A stretch of DNA of 5,552 nucleotides from assembly GCA_013695575.1 (NCBI GenBank), contig JACDAF010000386.1, positions 1 through 5,552 of the forward strand, given 5' to 3'. A program made the position numbers and the translations under genes. A model generated the notes under the pieces. It was not told the origin of the DNA, made no database searches, and saw nothing but the letters and a program-made list of their open reading frames with translations. Positions 1-5,552 of this stretch are shown here, one piece after another; the first letter of the stretch is position 1, and each line of letters opens with the position of its first letter. Source of the stretch: Chloroflexota bacterium (GTDB lineage: Bacteria; Chloroflexota; Limnocylindria; P2-11E).

Positions 1-245
1 AGCGTGTCCAGCGCACGGTCGTCACGCTCGAGCAGCGCCTCGACGCGGCCAATGGTCGCCTCATGGCCGCCGAGCGCGACCGCGGGACGCTGGCCGCCGG
101 CCTCGAGCGCGCCGAGCGCGAGCTGACCGCCGCGCTCCAGCCGCTCGCGCAGCTCGCGGAAGGCCTGGCTCGCCTCGGCGAGCTCGAGCAGGCCGGCGAG
201 CCGCGGCTGCCCTGGAGCGGCGCGCCGCGTGGCGAGGTCAGCCAT
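1..245 (-). CDS. N-terminal part of the gene after pth; possibly transcription-repair coupling factor Mfd (partial)
   Basis: This minus-strand frame opens with ATG at 245-243. The start lies in ATGGCTGA, so it overlaps the pth stop by 8 nt, a spacing typical of translational coupling. It stays open for 81 codons to the window edge, with almost all third positions G or C. After a loose start, a helical Leu/Glu/Arg-rich stretch begins near residue 16 (LAGLLELAEASQAFRELRER). Mfd proteins often begin with a similar amphipathic segment, and mfd follows pth in many bacteria. That synteny is the main reason for the suggestion. The helicase and RNA-polymerase-binding parts of Mfd would lie outside the window, so nothing diagnostic is visible. 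The opposite strand is also open here and reads as a coiled-coil-like C-terminus ending at 248, so even the strand is not certain. The gene call is moderate and the Mfd identity is weak. Confidence 0.45.
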   Translation of the reverse strand, partial: MADLATRRAAPGQPRLAGLLELAEASQAFRELRERLERGGQLALGALEAGGQRPAVALGGHEATIGRVEALLERDDRALDT

Positions 246-921
246 TGAACGTGTCCATCGCGCGGCGGAGCCCGTCGCGAAGCGCCACCTCCGCGGCCTC
301 GGTCGCCCTCGTGATCGCGGCGTCAGCGGCCTCGCGCTCACCGGGGGCGAACGGCTCGAGCACGTAGTCGGCGAGGTCGCCATCGATCTCGCTCGCGGGA
401 TCGGCCGGCGACACGCCGATCCGGATGCGCGGGAAGCCCTCGCCGATCGCGCCGACGATCGAGCGCATGCCGTTGTGGGTACCGGGGCCGCCCTTCTCGC
501 GGACCCGCAGCGAGCCGAGGGGCAGATCGATGTCGTCGTAGACGACCAGCAGCTCGGCCGGCGTGAGGCGATAGCGGTCGAGGAGCTTGCGCGCGGCGCG
601 CCCGCTGTCGTTCATAAAGGTCTGCGGCCGCGCGATCACGACCCGCAGTCCGGCGAACCCGCCCTCGGCGATCCGTGACTCCGCGGCCTTCGCCCCAAAC
701 TCGAGGCGCGCGCGCTTCGCCAGGCGGGATGCGACGTGGAACCCGACGTTGTGCCGCGTGTCCGCGTACCGCTCGCCCGGGTTCCCGAGACCCATGACGA
801 TGCGTTCCGCCCGCGGCGACTGCCCACCGAAGAATCGCTTGATCCGTTCCCTCCCCGACGCCGAAACGCGGCGCGCGACCCGCAGGGGGTCGTCGCGCCG
901 CCTGAGATCGCGTATCTCCAT
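238..921 (-). CDS. pth: Peptidyl-tRNA hydrolase (Pth)
   Basis: Pth is a cytoplasmic enzyme that cleaves the ester bond of peptidyl-tRNAs dropped by ribosomes, recycling the tRNA. The signature MGLGNPGERYADTRHNVGF is at residues 43-61. It contains Asn47 and the catalytic His57 (E. coli Asn10 and His20). RPQTFMNDSG gives Asn104 (Asn68), VVYDDIDLPLG gives Asp129 (Asp93), and GPGTHNGMRSI gives Asn150 (Asn114), so the active site looks complete. The product is 227 residues against about 190 usually. The surplus is a basic N-terminal extension of about 39 residues ahead of the first beta strand (RIVMGLG). Between 954 and the catalytic core the only standard start codons in frame are ATG 921 and ATG 795. 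The latter would remove most of the first strand, so 921 is preferred, although no good Shine-Dalgarno is seen before it. The gene is divergent from galK with 12 bp between the starts and overlaps the downstream frame by 8 nt. The family call is firm; the start is less so. Confidence 0.93.
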   Translation of the reverse strand: MEIRDLRRRDDPLRVARRVSASGRERIKRFFGGQSPRAERIVMGLGNPGERYADTRHNVGFHVASRLAKRARLEFGAKAAESRIAEGGFAGLRVVIARPQTFMNDSGRAARKLLDRYRLTPAELLVVYDDIDLPLGSLRVREKGGPGTHNGMRSIVGAIGEGFPRIRIGVSPADPASEIDGDLADYVLEPFAPGEREAADAAITRATEAAEVALRDGLRRAMDTFNG

Positions 922-922
922 C

Positions 923-926
923 AGGA
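923..926 (+). promoter_or_regulatory. Ribosome binding site that fixes the GTG start of galK
   Basis: AGGA lies 7 nt upstream of GTG 934. This favours GTG 934 over ATG 979, which has no comparable purine motif. ATG 979 would also leave only three residues before the APGRVNLIGEHTDY motif. The site sits inside the 12-bp gap between the divergent pth and galK start codons and overlaps the pth upstream region. Confidence 0.55.
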
Positions 927-933
927 TAGCCGC

Positions 934-2004
<1,071 letters not shown>

Positions 2005-2040
2005 CCCGACACACATTGGGACGGTGCGAACGGACTCGCG

Positions 2041-2077
2041 CTCGTGTATGCATCTCGTATGTTACCATGTGCTCCGG
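2041..2077 (+). promoter_or_regulatory. Candidate promoter and autoregulatory operator of the toxin-antitoxin operon
   Basis: The short gap between galK and the antitoxin is locally AT-richer than its surroundings. It holds a -10-like TATGTT at 2058-2063, about 15 nt before the antitoxin ATG, but no convincing -35. It also contains the perfect palindrome ATGCAT (2048-2053) and the imperfect dyad ATGTTACCAT (2059-2068, 8 of 10 positions symmetric), with centres 13 bp apart. CTCGTGTATG and CTCGTATG form a near direct repeat here. Ribbon-helix-helix antitoxins normally bind such paired dyads over their own promoter, alone or with the toxin. The operator reading is inference. A very short leader would be implied, consistent with the lack of a clear Shine-Dalgarno before ATG 2078. 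Confidence 0.3.
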
Positions 2078-2311
2078 ATGGGAAAGCTCGTTCAGGTCCG
2101 CGACGTACCGGTCGATGTCCACCGGACGCTGAAGCTGCGGGCGGTAGGCTCCGGCAGATCACTCTCCGAGTACCTGCGCGCCGAGCTCGCGCGTCTGGCC
2201 GCCCTGCCCACGCCCGACGAGGTACGCGCGCGACTGCAGGGGCGGGCGCCGGTGCAGGTCCGCGAGCGTCCCGAGCGCATCATCCGGCGTGCGCGCGAGG
2301 ACGGCCGCTGA
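2078..2311 (+). CDS. FitA/VapB-like ribbon-helix-helix antitoxin
   Basis: A 77-residue protein whose N-terminal part matches the FitA-type ribbon-helix-helix antitoxin pattern. A DNA-contacting beta strand (KLVQVRDVP, residues 3-11) is followed by helix 1 (VDVHRTLKLRAVGSG) and helix 2 (SLSEYLRAELARLA, 28-41). The C-terminal half is Arg/Glu-rich, with PTPDEVRARLQGR at 44-56. In this family that part wraps around and blocks the PIN-domain toxin. The expected role is to neutralise the toxin encoded next and to repress the operon. ATG 2078 is chosen because the ribbon strand begins three residues later. GTG 2024 and ATG 2048 are also in frame but would add residues with no family counterpart. The stop codon overlaps the toxin start, the usual antitoxin-first arrangement. 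Confidence 0.85.
   Translation: MGKLVQVRDVPVDVHRTLKLRAVGSGRSLSEYLRAELARLAALPTPDEVRARLQGRAPVQVRERPERIIRRAREDGR
2297..2300 (+). promoter_or_regulatory. Ribosome binding site supporting a CTG start for the toxin
   Basis: GAGG, continuing as GAGGACGG, lies 7 nt before CTG 2308. No ATG, GTG or TTG in the toxin frame exists between here and the PIN-domain N-terminus. Combined with the CTGA overlap with the antitoxin stop, this site makes CTG 2308 the best-supported start. Confidence 0.5.
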
Positions 2312-2709
2312 GCGTCGTCGACGCCTCAGCGGTCGTGCGGCTGCTGCTCGGCCTCCCGTTCGCCGGTGCTGCTGCCGAGCACATCTTCGACGCGCGCGAG
2401 CCCGCGACCGCACCCGACCTCATGAACGCGGAAGTGGTGCACACGATCCGGCGCTACGAGCATCGCGGCGAGATCGACCGCGAGCGCGCGTCGGAGGCGA
2501 TCGAGGATCTGCTCGCGCTCCCCGTCGTGCGCTATCCGACCCTGCACCTGATCGAGCGTGCGTGGCAGCTACGCCGCAACTTCACCGCGTACGACGCGTT
2601 GTATGTCGCGCTGGCCGAGGCGCTCGGCGCGCCACTCGTGACCGCCGATGGAGCGCTGGCGAGCGCGGCGCACGAGCACGCCGACGTTGCGGTGGTGCGC
2701 CTCCAGTAG
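2308..2709 (+). CDS. VapC/FitB-like PIN-domain ribonuclease toxin (CTG start)
   Basis: PIN-domain toxins are Mg2+-dependent endoribonucleases that cut tRNA or rRNA and halt translation when their antitoxin is lost. This 133-residue protein has the expected acidic residues: Asp5 in SVVDASAVV, Glu42 in DLMNAEVV, Asp96 in TAYDALYVALAEA and Asp114 in VTADGAL. Length and spacing match the VapC/FitB family. The frame has no ATG, GTG or TTG upstream that could serve as a start. The first ATG inside it (2422) would delete Asp5. The PIN fold begins exactly at CTG 2308, which overlaps the antitoxin stop as CTGA and follows a GAGG at ideal spacing. Translation therefore probably starts at CTG and is coupled to the antitoxin, which would keep toxin output low. 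The substrate cannot be told from sequence. An ancestral ATGA or GTGA junction changed by mutation is a possible origin. Confidence 0.88.
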   Translation: MSVVDASAVVRLLLGLPFAGAAAEHIFDAREPATAPDLMNAEVVHTIRRYEHRGEIDRERASEAIEDLLALPVVRYPTLHLIERAWQLRRNFTAYDALYVALAEALGAPLVTADGALASAAHEHADVAVVRLQ

Positions 2710-2735
2710 CTGGCGGACCTTGCCTCCTGCGCCGA

Positions 2736-2760
2736 GAGCTCCTCGATGCGCCGGGAGCTC
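2736..2760 (+). terminator. Hairpin downstream of the toxin gene, candidate terminator
   Basis: GAGCTCC (2736-2742) and GGAGCTC (2754-2760) form a perfect 7-bp stem around an 11-nt loop, extendable by a T-G wobble pair. The hairpin begins 27 bases after the toxin stop, so it could end the toxin-antitoxin transcript. No T-run follows, which is common in GC-rich genomes but leaves the role uncertain. The rest of 2710-2885 shows no recognisable gene, tRNA or repeat. Confidence 0.3.
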
Positions 2761-2885
2761 GAGAACGTCAAGCACGGCACCGGGCGGGTCGCTGACAGGC
2801 CCTGTTCGCCCAGACCCAGGGCGGTGCGGCGGCGGTGCCAGCCGATGAAGCGACAGGGGACGGAGGGTGCGGGAAACTAGCCAGT

Positions 2886-3989
2886 GTGGGGCTCGGTAGT
2901 GCGCGCGACGGACTCGCACCGAGGCCGCCGATGGGCTGGAACAGCTGGAACCGCTTCGGAGCGGACATCGACGAGCGGCTCATCCGGGAGACCGCCGAGA
3001 CCATGGTCGCCACGGGGATGCGCGACGCCGGCTACCGCTATGTCGTGATCGACGACGCCTGGCAGGCGCCCGCGCGTGACGCGAACGGTGAGCTCGTCCC
3101 GGATCCGGTGCGATTCCCGAGCGGCATGCGCGCGCTCGCCGACCACGTGCATGGCCAGGGACTACGGTTCGGCCTCTACACGGACGCCGGGACGAGGACC
3201 TGCCAGGGCCGGCCGGGGAGCCTCGGCGACGAGATCCGCGACGCGCGCCGATTCGCCGAGTGGGGCGTGGACTACGTGAAGGTCGACTGGTGCCATACCG
3301 AGGGCCTGTCCGCCCCGCCGACCTACGAGAAGTGGTGCCTCGCGTTTCAGCGCGCGGACCGGCCGATGGTCCTCTCGATCTGCGAGTGGGGCCGGAGCCG
3401 GCCGTGGGAGTGGGCGCGCGAGGTCGGCCATCTCTGGCGCACGACCGGGGACATCCAGGACCGCTGGTCGAGCGTGCTCGGGATCCTCGACCGGCAGGTC
3501 GACCTCCATCGCTACGCGGGCCCGGACGGCTGGAACGACCCGGACATGCTCGAGGTCGGGAACGGGGGAATGACCGAGGCCGAGTACCGCTCCCACTTCA
3601 GTCTCTGGGCGATGCTCGCGGCGCCGCTCATGGCCGGCAACGACGTGCGCCGGATGTCCGACGCGACTCGCGCGATCCTCATGGCGCCCGAGGTCATCGC
3701 GATCGACCAGGACCCGTCCGGCCGGCAGGGCCGTCGGATCTCCCGCGATGAGGGCGGCGAGGTCTGGGCCCGCGAGCTCGACGACGCCGACGCGCGCGCG
3801 GTCCTCCTGTTCGCGCGGGGCGACGGGCCCGCGCGCCTAGGCGTGTCGTGGAGCGAGCTCGGCTGGCCGGCCGGCGCGCGCGTCGCCGTCCGTGACGTCT
3901 GGCGACGGCAGGATCTCGGCGCCTTCGTGGCGGGGTTCGAAACGACGGTCGCGCCACACGCGGTCGCCTTCCTTCGGGTGGTGCGTTGA
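2886..3989 (+). CDS. Alpha-galactosidase, glycoside hydrolase family 27
   Basis: A GH27 retaining alpha-galactosidase, which hydrolyses terminal alpha-linked galactose from oligosaccharides such as melibiose or raffinose or from glycan fragments. From GTG 2886 it is 367 residues. The (beta/alpha)8 barrel opens with RPPMGWNSWNRFG (13-25), then VIDDAWQAP and GLYTDAGTRTCQGRPGS. YVKVDWC carries the predicted nucleophile Asp134. LWRTTGDIQDRW carries the predicted acid/base Asp189. PDGWNDPDMLEVGNGGMTEAE, AAPLMAGNDVRRM and VIAIDQDPSGRQG follow in family order. A C-terminal beta-sandwich region fills the last roughly 85 residues. No signal peptide or membrane segment is seen, so the enzyme should be cytoplasmic and depend on uptake of its substrate. 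GTG 2835 (384 residues) is an alternative start; GTG 2886 places the barrel about 10 residues in, as is usual. The stop overlaps the next gene by 4 nt. Galactokinase upstream would use its product. Confidence 0.92.
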   Translation: MGLGSARDGLAPRPPMGWNSWNRFGADIDERLIRETAETMVATGMRDAGYRYVVIDDAWQAPARDANGELVPDPVRFPSGMRALADHVHGQGLRFGLYTDAGTRTCQGRPGSLGDEIRDARRFAEWGVDYVKVDWCHTEGLSAPPTYEKWCLAFQRADRPMVLSICEWGRSRPWEWAREVGHLWRTTGDIQDRWSSVLGILDRQVDLHRYAGPDGWNDPDMLEVGNGGMTEAEYRSHFSLWAMLAAPLMAGNDVRRMSDATRAILMAPEVIAIDQDPSGRQGRRISRDEGGEVWARELDDADARAVLLFARGDGPARLGVSWSELGWPAGARVAVRDVWRRQDLGAFVAGFETTVAPHAVAFLRVVR

Positions 3990-5089
3990 GGCTTCCCGAG
4001 TTCGCGATGGAGCGGATGCAGTCGACCTTCGAGGGATCGGTGCGCTACGACCTCTCCGAGTCGGGTGTGGAGCCCCTCACTCTGGACGACATCGCGCGCT
4101 CCATCGAGGAGCTGCGGTCGCTGCCGCTGGGCTATGCGGACGGCCGCGGCCGCCCCGAGACGCGCGCGCTCGTCGCGGCGTTCCACCCCGGAGCGGATCC
4201 CGACAACGTGCTGATCACGACGGGGACGAGCGAGGCGAACTTCCTCGCGCTCGCGACGCTCCTCGAACCCGGCGATGAGGCCGTCGTCCTGATGCCGATG
4301 TACCTGCAGGTCCACGGCATCGCGCGAGGCCTCGGCGCCAGGGTCACCGAGGTCTGGCAGCGCGAGGAGCACGGCTGGCGCATCGACCTCGACGAGCTGC
4401 GCGCCGCGGTGACGTCCCGCACGAAGGTGGTCTGCGTCTGCCAGCCGAACAATCCGACCGCGCAGCGTCTCTCCGGTCCGGAGGTGGACGAGATCGCGCG
4501 GATCGCGGCAGAGCAGGGCTCCTGGATCCTCGCCGACGAGGTGTTCCGCGGCGCGGAGCGCGACGGGCAGGAGGCATCGAGCTTCTCGGGGCGGGGCGAG
4601 CGCGTCATCGTGACCGGAGGGCTCTCGAAGGTCTACGGACTCCCGGGGCTGCGCATCGGCTGGATCGTCGCGCCCGGCGAGCGCCTCGCGGCGGCGTGGT
4701 CGCTGAAGGACTACACGACCATCGCGCCGGCCACCCTCTCGGGGATCCTCGCCGAGGGCGCCCTCGCGACACGCGACCAGCTGGTGGAGCGGGCGCGGTC
4801 CCTCGTGAACGGGCGCTGGCCCCTGCTCGAGGCATGGGCCGGCCGACACCCGAACGAGCTGCGATGGACGCAACCGGCCGCCGGCTCGTTCTGCTTCTTC
4901 TCCTACACCTGGCCCGTCGATTCGGTCGTACTGTCGGATCGGCTCATCCGCGACTGGAGCACGATGGTCGTTCCCGGAGCCCACTTCCTGGCCGAGCGAC
5001 ACCTGCGGGTCGGGTTCGGGATGCCGCCACGAGTGCTCGAGGCCGGCCTCGCGTCGATCGACCGCCTGCTCGCGGAGATGGCGTTCTGA
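3986..5089 (+). CDS. PLP-dependent aminotransferase, class I/II (fold type I)
   Basis: A 367-residue cytoplasmic enzyme of the aspartate aminotransferase superfamily. Visible motifs are ITTGTSEANFLAL, the PLP phosphate-binding turn (residues 73-85), and VCQPNNPTAQRL with Asn156. WILADEVFRG has Asp184, which pairs with the pyridine nitrogen. VTGGLSKVYGLPGLRIGW has the Schiff-base Lys215. HLRVGFGMP has Arg341 for the substrate carboxylate. The N-terminus (RLPEFAMERMQSTFE, then YDLSESGVEPLTL) resembles the group that includes VioD/capreomycidine-synthase-like proteins, many of which are uncharacterised. The substrate cannot be assigned. TTG 3986 is preferred to ATG 4007 because the RLPEFAMER segment matches the family N-terminus and because TTGA overlaps the alpha-galactosidase stop, implying coupled translation. 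No sugar-amine specificity is evident, so the link with galactose metabolism is positional only. Confidence 0.9.
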   Translation: MRLPEFAMERMQSTFEGSVRYDLSESGVEPLTLDDIARSIEELRSLPLGYADGRGRPETRALVAAFHPGADPDNVLITTGTSEANFLALATLLEPGDEAVVLMPMYLQVHGIARGLGARVTEVWQREEHGWRIDLDELRAAVTSRTKVVCVCQPNNPTAQRLSGPEVDEIARIAAEQGSWILADEVFRGAERDGQEASSFSGRGERVIVTGGLSKVYGLPGLRIGWIVAPGERLAAAWSLKDYTTIAPATLSGILAEGALATRDQLVERARSLVNGRWPLLEAWAGRHPNELRWTQPAAGSFCFFSYTWPVDSVVLSDRLIRDWSTMVVPGAHFLAERHLRVGFGMPPRVLEAGLASIDRLLAEMAF

Positions 5090-5137
5090 CGCCTGCGTGA
5101 GTCCGAAGCGGGCGTGGCCGTGACCGAGCGAGAGTCC

Positions 5138-5159
5138 CGCCGCGGGCTGGCCAGCGGCG
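5138..5159 (+). terminator. GC-rich hairpin after the aminotransferase, possible terminator
   Basis: CGCCGC (5138-5143) pairs with GCGGCG (5154-5159) around a 10-nt loop that itself contains the palindrome TGGCCA. It lies about 50 bases after the aminotransferase stop and about 35 before the small membrane gene. There is no T-run. In DNA this rich in GC such stems arise by chance, so the call is weak. Confidence 0.2.
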
Positions 5160-5185
5160 CGCACACTCTCCTCGACACCCGCGAT

Positions 5186-5190
5186 GGAGG
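5186..5190 (+). promoter_or_regulatory. Strong Shine-Dalgarno of the small membrane protein gene
   Basis: GGAGG, reading on as GGAGGACATC, ends 5 nt before ATG 5196. It is the strongest ribosome binding site in the window and is the main argument that the short frame behind it is translated. Confidence 0.7.
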
Positions 5191-5195
5191 ACATC

Positions 5196-5345
5196 ATGGA
5201 TTTCGCCTTCCTGCTCTCGGTCATCGCGCTGATCTGCGGCGTGCTGATGCTCGTGGCCGGCCGCTGGTCAAAATTCCCGCTCGCCGCGATCGCGATCATC
5301 TGCCTCGCGATCGTCCAGAGCGGGCTGCTGAGCCGCCTCCGCTAG
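5196..5345 (+). CDS. Small two-helix membrane protein of 49 residues, function unknown
   Basis: I do not recognise a named family. The frame runs from ATG 5196 to TAG 5343-5345 and has an ideal GGAGG ribosome binding site. The protein is almost entirely hydrophobic. A first predicted transmembrane helix spans residues 3-21 (FAFLLSVIALICGVLMLVA). A short polar turn (GRWSKFP, with Arg23 and Lys26) follows, then a second helix at about 29-45. The basic tail ends SRLR. This makes a membrane hairpin with both ends on one side of the membrane. Positive charge in both turn and tail leaves the orientation open. It lies 106 bp after the aminotransferase on the same strand and converges on the right-edge gene. 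Small hydrophobic hairpins of this kind are common and usually uncharacterised; chance is unlikely given the ribosome binding site and composition. Confidence 0.75.
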   Translation: MDFAFLLSVIALICGVLMLVAGRWSKFPLAAIAIICLAIVQSGLLSRLR

Positions 5346-5391
5346 CGCTCGCGACGCGCGGGGCCCGGTCGCCAGGACGATCGAGCCAGCG

Positions 5392-5552
5392 TCAGTCCTT
5401 CGAGGCCGCCTTCAGAACCTTGTCGGCCTTGCGGTTGATGCGGTCGAACTCGTCCTTCGTGAGGTTGCCATCCTTGCGCTGCTTGCGGGACAGTCGCTTC
5501 GCACTGATCGCATGACCTTCGTCCGGAATCGGGTAGTTCCCGGTCTCCTTCT
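5392..5552 (-). CDS. C-terminal 52 residues of a small basic hydrophilic protein, function unknown (partial)
   Basis: The frame enters from the right edge and ends at a TGA at 5394-5392. The visible tail contains NYPIPDEGHAISAKRLS, then KQRKDGNLTKDEFDRINRKA and the end KVLKAASKD. It is rich in Lys, Arg, Asp and Glu and has no hydrophobic segment. The stretch after NLTKDEF is probably helical. A YPIPDE-His-Ala-type motif recurs in short uncharacterised bacterial and phage-associated proteins (DUF6582-like, from memory), but I cannot assign a family with confidence. Third codon positions are less uniformly G/C than in the neighbours. It faces the small membrane protein gene tail to tail, with 46 bp between stops. 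Confidence 0.65.
   Translation of the reverse strand, partial: KETGNYPIPDEGHAISAKRLSRKQRKDGNLTKDEFDRINRKADKVLKAASKD

Noticed and set aside
736..933. Upstream extension of the galK frame by 66 codons
   Set aside because: It is antisense to the conserved pth core, has no family similarity, and the GTG at 934 has a good ribosome binding site and gives a normal galactokinase length.
2710..2835. Possible remnant gene or tRNA between the toxin and the alpha-galactosidase
   Set aside because: The frames in this stretch show no motif or family resemblance, and no cloverleaf, TTCGA-type T-loop or anticodon arm could be assembled.
3512..5299. A 595-codon open frame on the minus strand
   Set aside because: It is antisense to the alpha-galactosidase end and the whole aminotransferase. 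Across the aminotransferase it uses the frame whose stops need TTA, CTA or TCA codons on the sense strand, which are nearly absent at this GC level. The translation is low-complexity and has no family motif.
5351..5372. GCGAC/GTCGC inverted repeat between the convergent stops, as a bidirectional terminator
   Set aside because: It has only a 5-bp stem with a 12-nt loop and no T-run on either side, which is within chance expectation here.
5114..5515. A 133-codon plus-strand frame covering the small membrane gene and the right-edge gene
   Set aside because: It has an Arg-rich, low-information translation, crosses a strong ribosome binding site in another frame and runs antisense to the right-edge coding sequence.

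Overview
This is a GC-rich bacterial window, with most codons ending in G or C, carrying six recognisable genes or gene pairs plus partial genes at both edges. The composition, the compact layout, the frequent non-ATG starts (GTG, CTG, TTG) and the style of the FitA/VapB-type antitoxin suggest a GC-rich Chloroflexota (Limnocylindria-like) or deep-branching actinobacterial genome, perhaps from a metagenome. This placement is inferred from composition only; no rRNA or marker gene supports it.

Layout. Left edge (1-921, minus strand): peptidyl-tRNA hydrolase (pth), followed with an 8-nt ATGGCTGA overlap by the first 81 codons of a second reading frame. That frame sits where mfd is often found, but its identity is unproven. 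Only 12 bases beyond the pth start, galactokinase (galK, GTG start at 934) runs rightwards to 2004. Next come a FitA/VapB-like ribbon-helix-helix antitoxin (2078-2311) and a PIN-domain VapC/FitB-like toxin (2308-2709). The toxin appears to start at a CTG that overlaps the antitoxin stop. After about 175 bp holding one hairpin, a GH27 alpha-galactosidase runs to 3989. It overlaps by 4 nt a class I/II PLP-dependent aminotransferase (TTG start at 3986, to 5089). A 49-residue membrane protein with a strong ribosome binding site lies at 5196-5345. The right edge (5392-5552, minus strand) holds the C-terminal 52 residues of a small basic conserved-type protein.

How the genes fit together. The GH27 enzyme and GalK form a plausible two-step route: intracellular release of galactose from alpha-galactosides, then phosphorylation to galactose-1-phosphate. 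No galT, galE, transporter or regulator is in the window. The toxin-antitoxin pair separates the two galactose genes and looks like a self-contained cassette with its own promoter/operator region. The aminotransferase is translationally coupled to the alpha-galactosidase with no obvious metabolic link. It resembles, at its N-terminus, the VioD/capreomycidine-synthase-like branch of fold-type I enzymes.

I found no tRNA, rRNA, CRISPR array, insertion sequence or integrase. No wholly new system is evident. The most unusual points are the CTG-start toxin, the 12-bp gap between pth and galK, the unannotated small membrane protein and the alpha-galactosidase/aminotransferase coupling.
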